Origin: Metellina segmentata
Taxonomy: Eukaryota > Arthropoda > Arachnida > Araneae > Tetragnathidae
Assembly (NCBI GenBank): GCA_947359465.1
Contig: OX375878.1
Coordinates: 73,586,416-73,650,415, forward strand
Direction of reading: 5' to 3'
DNA length: 64,000 nt
Part shown: piece by piece, positions 56,561 through 64,000 of the stretch
How the letters are laid out: the number at the start of each line of letters is the position of its first letter
How positions within the stretch are numbered: position 1 is the first letter of the stretch
The notes under the pieces: generated by a model
Seen by the model: only the letters and a program-made list of their open reading frames with translations
Database searches by the model: none
What the model was told of the DNA's origin: nothing
Made by a program: the position numbers and the translations under genes

Positions 56561-57277
56561 TTAGTTACGCGAATTCGACTTAGTTACGAATTCGCGTAAG
56601 TCGGGGGGGGGAGTACAACTTTGCATTTAAATACATATAAATTTGTTTAATTGGGACCAAGGACTAACAAGAACAACAGTTTAGAAGAAAAATATTTATT
56701 AAAATTGAATTTCCTTTTACATACTAATACAAAATATTACAAAAATAAATGAGTTGCGTAAAAAAGTTATTTCGAAGTCTATGCTTCAAAAATATCTAAC
56801 AAATTGATCTGACGACATAATGCCCTTTTTTCACGTTACACTTCTTCATAGTAAGGTAATAATTTTTTTTATTCCTTACTTTGGTAGCTATAACTCGTTT
56901 TTCGTTGGAGTTTATGTTTTCTAAAATTTACAAGCCTTTTTCAATTGAGCTGATACCTTCTGTCAAGCTTGCAATTGTCCTGTGCTTTTCTGGTGGAACT
57001 GGGTCTTAAGTGTCGGATACTTCAGAGACATTTTGGTCACGCATCTCTACAAGCTCATCAATTATAAGCTCCTCATAATGTTAATCCAACGGCTCGTTAT
57101 ATCATTACCATTGACATCCAAATTTAATGGCCTGGCAAGATTAACAATTTTTATCACATGAGCGACATCATCAATTTCTGGAGTTGTTTCCGTCTCGCGT
57201 TTGAAAATAAATGGACCAAGTATCTTCCAGACATTATGCAATGTTCTTTTAGGAAATTTCATCCCAAGATTTTCCAA
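56561..57277 (-). mobile_element. Tigger/pogo-like transposon remnant, 3' part
   Basis: The left end has acgcgaattcgacttagtta and cgaattcgcgtaagtcgggg, the gcgaattcg words common in Tigger termini, in inverted relation. Transposase C-terminal sequence follows on the minus strand. No right end was found before the (TA)n at 57284-57350. Confidence 0.6.
56780..57277 (-). pseudogene. Tigger-like transposase C-terminal region, degraded
   Basis: Reading on the minus strand from 57277: LHNVWKILGPFI, then an acidic/amphipathic VIKIVNLARPLNLDVNGNDI. After a frame change come LIIDELVEMRDQN, DPVPPEKHRTIASLTEGISS and IEKGL, and a lysine-rich end near 56800. The order helix-acidic linker-ELVEM-PPEK-IEKGL corresponds to the C-terminal tail of Tigger-type transposases, where it follows the DDE domain. 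Several stops interrupt it. The catalytic domain is absent. Confidence 0.65.
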
Positions 57278-57283
57278 TGATTA

Positions 57284-57350
57284 TTATATATATATAATCA
57301 TTGATATATATATATATATTGATATATATATATATATATATATATATATC
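57284..57350. repeat. (TA)n-rich microsatellite
   Basis: TA dinucleotides broken by tcattga islands. Confidence 0.9.
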
Positions 57351-57479
57351 GTCAATAAAACGAACTCGAAACCAGAGGTACCTCAGAAAATATGAACACA
57401 TGGAAGGATCATCTCATTGCAGTAGCGGTTTGCGGTTCCTGAACCACGTTCGAAAAATTATAGCTCAGTACGGTAATTC

Positions 57480-57920
57480 AGTATGATGCCTCCCCAGGCG
57501 ATAACACTTCCATCTACATACCGATCTCATTCGGTAATGTTTGCTGGATGATATCGCGTTCCCACATCTCTCCAAGTCAGCTGGTGTCTAGAATCGCTCA
57601 TTAGACTGAAGTGACTCTCATTACCATTGCTGTATGGTTCATTCTTTGTTGCCCTTACTCCATTGTAAACGGTGTCTCTTATGCGTAAGTGTTAACGGGA
57701 TGCAACATTCAAGTCGTTGAGCAAATATTATATATTTAAGTAACCATCTGGTCACAGTGAACCGCAAGACAGTGCGTCCTGAGGTTATTTGCAGTTGCTT
57801 ACCAATATTGTCTACAGTCGGTCGGTAATCTTCTTTTGGCCTGTAAGACTATATTGATCTTCCTTTGGCCTTGCTTTCCTCTTGTAATCCTATCAACCTT
57901 TTTTAACCGCAGTTCATGTT
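57480..57920 (-). pseudogene. Degraded Tc1-like transposase (second Tc1 family)
   Basis: On the minus strand near 57480-57640 one reads SDSRHQLTWRDVGTRYHPAN and, after a stop, DRYVDGSVIAWGGI. This is the segment after the first catalytic aspartate in Tc1 transposases (…SDSRR…W-R-E…GTRYHP…VWGGI). Further up to about 57920 the sequence resembles the HTH/linker part (the word accgaccgactgtag and neighbours) with many stops. It is a different Tc1 lineage from the two ~1.26 kb copies. No TIRs found. Confidence 0.6.
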
Positions 57921-58419
57921 GTATTTAAGGTCTTCCTCACACTCAAAATAATGTTATAAACGATACCAGACTTTTCGCCTTCACTATTCACATTGCGCTT
58001 TCTTCAAACTTACCAAACATTCAACCACGAGTAAAGTTACACACAATAACAATTCACTTGAACCTCTTCCAACTACGCGCACACTTGCATTCCACTTTCC
58101 TCAACTTGATTTATCAAGCTGCTTTGATCAAGTTCAGCGTTATCATTTGACGAGCAACACTTTTCGGAGTTTTTGCATGGCATCGTCTTTCTACCAATCA
58201 GATTTCGCTATGTAAATTTTTCGCAGGGTTTTATGTTTGATTTTACGGGTTAATCTCATTGAATAATTCTTGTCCTTCAGTTTCGCGTGCCAGTGTATTT
58301 AACAAATCTCGCGGTTTGATTATTTAAAAGTTATTTTTAGAATGGTTTTCTCTCTCTCTCTCTCTCTCTCTCCTGTACTTCCAATTTTAACATAGTCCTG
58401 ATTCTTTGTCTAAAAGCTG
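57921..58419. other. Spacer, no gene
   Basis: A (TC)n run at about 58348-58372. Nothing else recognised. Confidence 0.5.
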
Positions 58420-58980
58420 TTGTGGTGTCGTCGCCCCAAACGGTTGCATGAAAACAGTACGAATCGTACACAAGGAGACGACAACCAACAGCTAAGATAT
58501 TTCAGTTCTTATTATTCCACGAACATTGAGAAAAATATAAAGCATTTACATCATCACATTAACATCATCACACCAATCCATAAATGTGTGTCATCACAGT
58601 CCAGCAAGGTGACCAAGTGTCACCCTCTGCTCTCGCTCTCTAACATGCTCTACCCGCAATCCAAAAAGAAAGCCAACGTTAAAAGTCGAAAACCAATCAT
58701 ATATAAGCTGAACGATCACCACCTATATAGGACCTTCTATTTCACCTGTTCTTCTCAAGTCTTAGTAAAGCGCTCGACAAAAGAACAGCAGCTGGCGCTA
58801 CAGGATAATCAATCAGAATATATTCGGCATTCCGATGACGCAATGGAGTTGGCACTTGCCCTGAAAGTGACCCTTTCTAAAGGTCAAGCACAACGGAATT
58901 TCTCACGGTGTCAAAACTCCTCCTCCCTAAAGAATTTTCATGTGAATCCATATGAAAATGCAGGCTTGTGCCACAGGTAG
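58420..58980 (+). CDS. 186-residue open frame, unrecognised
   Basis: A longer-than-expected open frame for this AT-rich DNA. The product is rich in Ser, Asn, Lys and His, with a His cluster (HLHHHINIITPIHK) and no transmembrane segment or catalytic motif that I know. No splice or promoter signal was judged. It sits between a Tc1 relic and gypsy fragments, so it may be derived from a repeat (an LTR or gag-adjacent region). I assign no function. Confidence 0.25.
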   Translation: MWCRRPKRLHENSTNRTQGDDNQQLRYFSSYYSTNIEKNIKHLHHHINIITPIHKCVSSQSSKVTKCHPLLSLSNMLYPQSKKKANVKSRKPIIYKLNDHHLYRTFYFTCSSQVLVKRSTKEQQLALQDNQSEYIRHSDDAMELALALKVTLSKGQAQRNFSRCQNSSSLKNFHVNPYENAGLCHR

Positions 58981-59435
58981 AGTCCCTCATTCTAGTCATA
59001 CTAATTCCGAGAGTTCCAAGCAACCAAGCATTATTTATACGCCATATTTACACAAAATACAAAACATCTCTTACACCCATAATGAATTTCAAAGTTCACA
59101 CCCCGAGAGTGCATACTCAGTCTTAAAAAAGGGTCATCCTAGTTTTTACTTTTCTTTTCTCTCAATCAGAAAAAAGCGTATTTCATATAAAACTTTAAAA
59201 TTTTCAAAGGGCATTATTCGAAAGTTAATCCTAGACAAAAATAACAATTCAATAATAAAAATAACGTCAAAGACCATTAAAAAATTTCACATACTATGAC
59301 ACTTAAAACTCCATGATACTACAGACAATAAAAACTGTACACATATAAAACATACGTCGCTGTAAATATTTACTCTATATAAAAAATTCTAACACTAGAT
59401 TTAATTTTTGCAGATGCATTGCTAGCAGAAAATCA
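58981..59435. other. AT-rich spacer
   Basis: Nothing supported apart from proximity to the RNase H fragment that starts at 59436 on the minus strand. Confidence 0.4.
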
Positions 59436-59801
59436 CTACTCCATTCTACACAGTCTGTCAGCATTCCCATGTATCTTCCGCGTTCTATGTTCAATCGTAA
59501 AATTATATTGTTCTAAGCGTAGGGCCAACCTAGATAGTCCAGCGTTGGTTCCTATCATTTTCTTTAAAAATATAAACGGGTTGTGATCAGTTTGAATCAC
59601 AAAACGCTGGCCGTTCAAATAATGATTCAATTTCGTTAGACGGTACACAATGGCAGCCAACTCACTCTCTATTGTACTATAGTATTGCTCTGCCACTGCC
59701 AGTGAAAATGATTTACTAAGATGCAAAATGAAAAGCTCCTCTTCTTCCAGCATCTGTGACAGAACGATTTCCGCACCGTATAAACTCAAATCTTTTTGCA
59801 C
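59436..59801 (-). pseudogene. Ty3/gypsy RNase H fragment (gypsy element 3)
   Basis: On the minus strand the frame shows FILHLSKSFSLAVAEQYYST, ELAAIVYRLTKLNHYLNGQ, VIQTDHNPFIFL, LALRLEQYNFTIEHR and KIHGNADRLCRM. These are the central and final motifs of gypsy RNase H, including TDH. The start of the domain (usual TDAS motif) is not in frame, and RT is missing upstream. Integrase does not follow downstream, where it would be expected. A degenerate fragment. Confidence 0.88.
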
Positions 59802-60689
59802 TATAAATTCTTTAGTGACATTTGGGGCTTATAAAACTGAATTCTGAATTAGGTTGACTTTTAGCTCTTGGAAAGCCCTTCACAAGCCTTACTCCGCATT
59901 ATTTTTCCTTTTAACTATTTTCCCTTTTAAAACATTAGTAAAGGGGACCGCAATAATTGCGTAATCTCGCATATACCGTGAATAATAGTCAATCATGCCC
60001 AAAAAAAATTATGTCTTGGTCTTGGGCGGAGGGAATTTCCTGTATCGCTTTAATATTTACCTCACTGGGGGACCTTTTCCTATGTGGCTTTGCCCAAACT
60101 GGAGACTCGTTCGTTTGTTCTGTATCCATCTCAACCAAATGCAAAATGGGTAATTCCCGAGTCCGAGGAGAACACTTGCCGGTGCCTTTCTATTGTTGTG
60201 ACTTTGAGTTAAATTAAAAGGAGCAGGTGTGGTAAAAGCAATTTGTAAAGCCAGAGCACTAAACATTAGTTATTGATAAAATCAAATAATAAAATTTTTT
60301 TTTTAGAAAGAACGGCTTTTGTGAAATTTCATGTAAAACGTATGAACAAGACTTGAAACCATTGCATCCTCTACAAATGAACAAAATAGCTCTCTTTCAT
60401 TTCTTGTGTGTAAATATGCTTTTTTATGCTGTTGTGAAAACTGAGTAGATATTAACCGTTAGAATAAAAGGATTCTATAAAGGTATGTGTAGCTTCTTTC
60501 TCTTGGAGACGAGCTTGGGGAGTGTGTTCGAATCCTTAACTAACACTGTTTACAAATTCTAGATGCTTATGATACGGGTTTATTAGGTTTACGTGATATA
60601 TCATTGTTTTATTACGCCTCTCAGGCAGATCAATAGGGTAATTAGTGTCCGAAATTGTCCCGGACATATCCAACTTATAGCCATCTAAT
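59802..60689. other. Unassigned spacer
   Basis: Moderately AT-rich. Frames at 59957-60217 and 60057-60266 overlap on opposite strands and show no recognised domain. It may hold further decayed gypsy sequence. Confidence 0.4.
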
Positions 60690-61122
60690 GTCCGTTGCAC
60701 ACATCCGTTTTTTCAATATGCGACGCCGCTGCCGCAACGCAAGTGCGGTCTGAGATACATTAGATCCTATGGAGCAGTGCACACATGCCTCCAGCGCCGC
60801 TGAGGCGACGCACGTTTAACTCTTGCGTGCAATTTGTGACGCAATTCCCCACGGTGCCGCACACGCTTCTTCGGTCTGAAGTACCTTGTTTTCATAAACA
60901 AATGGAATATAAATAATAATTCATAAATGTTTGTATCTAGTAACGTCTATTTTGTTTCAAAATATGCTTTTTTTTACATCAAGCAAGCGAAATAAACACG
61001 TTTTCTTCGATAGAATATTTATCGCAAATGGCGTGAAATGAGTTCACGGTTATGTGTGCATAGTTGGACTTCGGTGCGGCAGTGGCGCGGCACGTTGAAA
61101 AACCGGATGTGTGCACCGGGCC
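60690..61122. mobile_element. TIR MITE, complete copy (Harbinger-like style)
   Basis: 433 bp. The left end reads gtccgttgcacacatccg and the right end (reverse complement) ggcccggtgcacacatccgg; pairing continues for about 50 bases through tttttcaa and ccgc(a)c. The centre is AT-rich and shared with 26133-26440. Flanks are taat / ttat, compatible with a 3-bp TWA target. No coding capacity. Confidence 0.7.
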
Positions 61123-61440
61123 TTATAGAGCTTGGAAGTTGCTGCCGGTCCCTATTATTTTCCACCTTTTGGCTCGGATCGCACGTTTTCATATACTGTT
61201 CCATCTCTTGCATTGCAGCCAAATGTTACATCGTAAGCCTATCCTTTGTATTAGTCGTGCCCAAATGACCCGACACTTCTGCATGGCACATAGCCAAAAT
61301 CTCATTTCGATAAACCAGCTGCACTCACAACTGAACTCTCTCCTCACCTCGCTTAAATCGCGACATCCACACCAGTCTTCCTTCTTTAGCAAAAAAATCT
61401 CCTTCACCTGGATCGGCTAACATGTCCGTTTCAGCAATAG
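61123..61440 (-). pseudogene. Ty3/gypsy integrase zinc-binding region, frameshifted (gypsy element 3)
   Basis: Minus-strand frames at 61189-61407 and 61019-61222 share the pieces of an H-H-C-C integrase finger. One carries LCAMQKCRVIWARLIQRI (out of frame by one with the His residues) and the other MEQYMKTCDPSQKV, in which the final cysteine of C-x2-C is replaced by serine. The upstream linker (about 61500-61440) resembles the RNase H-integrase junction. The MITE at 60690-61122 abuts this point, and the catalytic core of integrase is missing. Confidence 0.6.
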
Positions 61441-61734
61441 TTTTAGCGTCGCGCAATTTTGTTGCTCTTCCTTAAACCGATCCGCGTGCATCTCCAATCC
61501 CGTCTCTATTTCCGTTCTTTCCGGAATATTCATTTCTTCCTCAACCTGACTCCCAGGCTCCCTCCGATCCTCATCTTCATTCTCCGAACCCAATTTTTCC
61601 TCTCTTTTCTCTACGGCACTGCCCTTATTAACTTCTCGTTTTTAACTGTGCGTAACAGCAGCGTTCATTTCTTCTATGAGCTCTGCTGTTCAGTTCCCTG
61701 ATAAATAATACCCTGCTCTAGCTCCGTGGGTTTC

Positions 61735-62075
61735 ACGGCTGCTTTCGAAACCACAGTGCCAAAAGAACAAAGTAACAATTAAGGGTAGTTGTTACTTTCA
61801 CCAATGTGTGCTGTTGACACTCCTTATCTAGGGGCTGCCTGACCCAAGTTACTTCCCCAAGTCTTCTTTCTATTCCAGCTCTAGTAACCCGTAAATAGTT
61901 ACGCTCTATACCATTTATTTCCGCTTTTTTAAAATACGGATTAAAACTTTCTCCAGTACTTACATCTCTATCTAAATGATTCATTAAGACGCTAGACACT
62001 CTCCTTCTTAGATCCGGACATTCTGGCCTCATGTGCCCTGCTCTCTTGCAATTAAAGCAAATTATCGGCTACTCC
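61735..62075 (-). pseudogene. Gag nucleocapsid region of gypsy element 3
   Basis: On the minus strand ICFNCKRAGHMRPECPDLRR is a canonical CCHC zinc knuckle (C-x2-C-x4-H-x4-C). The following ~90 residues are unassigned. There is no protease or RT between this and the integrase piece at 61123-61440, about 2 kb shorter than expected, so a large internal deletion is likely. Confidence 0.75.
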
Positions 62076-62565
62076 CACTCAAATTTATCCTTTTTCCCAA
62101 GAATTTTAAATACGAGTGATCCTTCTTCTCGGTCCCTTCTGACTTACCAGTCTGATCACTCTTAAGTATAGATCCAACCTGTCCGTTCTTATTCCTGCTA
62201 TATTTTTTTCTATTCCATATTTTACTAACCATTCTCCGAAAACTGTCACCCGCTCCTTCATACTTATCAGATTTTTCTGCTAGGGAGGATGCTGTTTTTC
62301 ATTTCGTCCCATTTATGGAGGAATTTGTCTCGAATTTCGAATGAATTTCTCTTTTTAACCTTTTCCGTAAGAATAAACTCCTTAAGGGATTCATAATCCT
62401 TCACCATCTTACAGTCTCCAACCAATTATCTAAATAAACCCTCAGTTCGAATACTATGTCAGACCACAATGCACCTGACTTTCTCTGATGGGTTTCGAGT
62501 TTGGTTTTTAATGCCCTTGCTCCTAGCCTAAACCTTTTCACAGAAGTTGCTTTATGTTCTTGTAA

Positions 62566-63103
62566 TTATCTCCTATTTCTGGCTTTTCTTTTGGATTCTT
62601 CAACAACTAATGATGCGATATCAGTGAGCAATAAAGTTATATTTTGAGAAACGCATCTCAATTCCTCAAGCTCCGTTTTTAGCGCTTGCCACTCAGAAGT
62701 CATCCAGAATAAAATTATATCCGTTAATTTAGGGTCAAATTTCGAGACTAAATATTTTAGACACACTCTTTTTTCACTCTTCACAAAAACAGTGGAAGCC
62801 ACTGAGCTATTTTCTGCACTGTTTTGTAATCTCAACTTTTCTAACACAAAGAGTCTCTCCCTCTCTCTTTCCCTCTCACACCAATTCTGTTTTAATTTTT
62901 CTGGTTACTTTTTTCTTTCGACTTTTTTCTTTTAAAATGTGCTTTAAACAATCTTTTCAGAATGTCTAATCTTTTATCAGTCGCTTTCAAAATCCCTTCA
63001 ATTATCGCCCTTTTCTGCTCCGCCCATTGGACACATCTGTATCAAACTCTTCTGTAACCAAGAGCAAAATCTTTTTTGTCTGCTTATTTGAAAAATCTGC
63101 CAT
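62566..63103 (-). pseudogene. N-terminal Gag region of gypsy element 3
   Basis: The minus-strand ATG at 63101-63103 opens MADFSNKQTKKILLLVTEEF, and stops follow after about 35 residues. A second frame (62566-62847) is helical and charged (LEKLRLQNSAEN, MTSEWQALKTELEELRC). It lies in the right order before the zinc knuckle. A putative LTR/primer-site junction is just upstream (tggtgaggtatcccctgg, near 63110-63130). Confidence 0.5.
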
Positions 63104-63135
63104 AGCTCTATCCAGGGGATACCTCACCACATATA

Positions 63136-63873
63136 AAATTTAATTACACAAAAATATCAAATAAAATACAAAAAAATCACAGAAGTAATAATTCAAAACG
63201 GAGTATCTCCCTACACAAAGTAACACAAAAGTACTAGTACTACACAAGTAATTTCTCAGCAAACCCTAATTGCCTTTTCAATTTCAAAGTACCCTACTAC
63301 GCTACCGAAATTTTAACCAGCTTTCCCTCTGTACATAGAAAGCTCAAATCACATAAAACAAAACCTTTTAGTAAAAAGAGATGAATTAATTTAATCCCTA
63401 GAAAACCACTGCATTACACATACTTCGAAATTAATTCATTTGTTTCGATTCACTATAGGAAATACACACAAAATAATTACCAAACCACTTCTACATATTT
63501 CAGCTTTTTAGACTTACTAAACTTAAAAACCTTTAAAACACTATAACAACCAAGCAATGAACCTTGAAATGAACCTAAATGTCCTTGTCAATATCTCTGA
63601 TATCCACAATTTAGTCCAGAAACGTGGACCTACAAAATTAGCATTCCAGAAAATATGGGGACTCACCATTCGATGCATGATTGCGTCTCAGGACTTCTAG
63701 CTGCTTTCCTCTAGCCGCACAGGATTTTGTCCTGTGCGCAAGCAGGGTCATTCTCTGGCGTACAACTCCAGGAACTGCTGACAATGTCCCTCTCAGTTTT
63801 CACACGAAGAACTCTACCAACACAGGACCAGGAATCTTCGGTCGTTGAACACAGCACCAGTATCCGCTGCTAT
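63136..63873. other. Possible 5' LTR of gypsy element 3, unresolved
   Basis: Lies where the LTR would be if the gag start at 63103 is right. I could not find its partner LTR near 59 kb, so boundaries cannot be given. Confidence 0.3.
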
Positions 63874-64000
63874 AGGGTGTCCTAAAAGTTCCCGTACTGA
63901 CTATTCGTGAATTTATTACACAAAAAAAAATTTAAAGAATTATCTTTATGCCAATGGTAAAAAATACTTTTAACCTAACTTTTAAAACTTACATTTAAAA
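63874..64000. mobile_element. Left end of a mariner-type TIR element, cut by the window edge
   Basis: agggtgtcctaaaagttccc follows a TA and matches the style of mariner TIRs (gggtgtcc-aaaagt), similar to the gggtggtcccgaattc TIR of the element at 14024. Only about 125 bases are in the window, so this rests on the terminal motif alone. Confidence 0.4.

Overview
The window reads as repeat-dense, AT-rich intergenic or intronic DNA from an arthropod, most likely an arachnid such as a spider. The arthropod call rests on one exon of a Sidestep-type immunoglobulin-domain gene at 743-1078 (minus) and on the mix of Tc1/mariner, pogo/Tigger, Mutator-like, Helitron, tRNA-SINE and Ty3/gypsy elements. The arachnid call is inference from the style of the repeats. 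Apart from that exon I found no convincing host gene, no tRNA or rRNA gene and no CRISPR array. Nearly all other coding sequence belongs to transposable elements, mostly broken copies.

Layout. 1-1.2 kb: the Ig exon and a possible decayed duplicate of its 3' end. 1.2-3.0 kb: a foldback hairpin with a (TA)n core, then a Tc1 element. 4.0-9.5 kb: a head-to-tail array of non-autonomous Helitrons, three full units and one 5'-truncated unit, with exact TC...CTAG junctions and one A/T insertion site for the whole array. 11.7-20.7 kb: older copies of the same Helitron family filled with later insertions. These include a Tigger remnant holding a SINE and a Mutator-like MITE, a second Mutator-like MITE holding a Helitron that holds a mariner element with an intact 358-residue transposase, and a pogo-like TA element. 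21.5-24.7 kb: a hAT-like element holding a Helitron, and a 1.55 kb Helitron on the minus strand. 24.9-27.4 kb: a SINE with an 11-bp target duplication, a MITE fragment and a short tandem duplication. 27.4-32.8 kb: a Ty3/gypsy element with complete LTRs and frameshifted gag-pol. 34.8-36.2 kb: a mariner-like element with broken transposase. 36.5-39.0 kb: a pogo-like element holding a second Tc1 copy.

40-49 kb: a piggyBac-like MITE candidate, a LINE RNase H fragment, a 332-bp tandem duplication, and a second Ty3/gypsy element. Its tRNA-Trp-type primer site and CHCC Gag finger place it in the CsRn1/Kabuki clade; its two LTRs are identical, yet its ORFs carry two stops and one frameshift. 49-56 kb: short duplications, a tRNA-SINE whose body has been amplified into six identical 116-bp units, a 76-bp periodic repeat and another SINE. 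56.5-64 kb: a Tigger remnant, a Tc1 remnant, pieces of a third gypsy family out of normal order, a TIR MITE, and the start of another TIR element at the window edge.

The elements do not form a pathway. What holds the window together is insertion history: target duplications and terminal signatures allow the order of many insertions to be read directly. I found no undescribed defence or biosynthetic system. The most unusual items are the rolling-circle-style Helitron array, the SINE-to-satellite conversion, the multi-level nest around 11.7-18.5 kb, and the intact mariner. All residue positions, alignments and boundaries were read by eye and no search was run.
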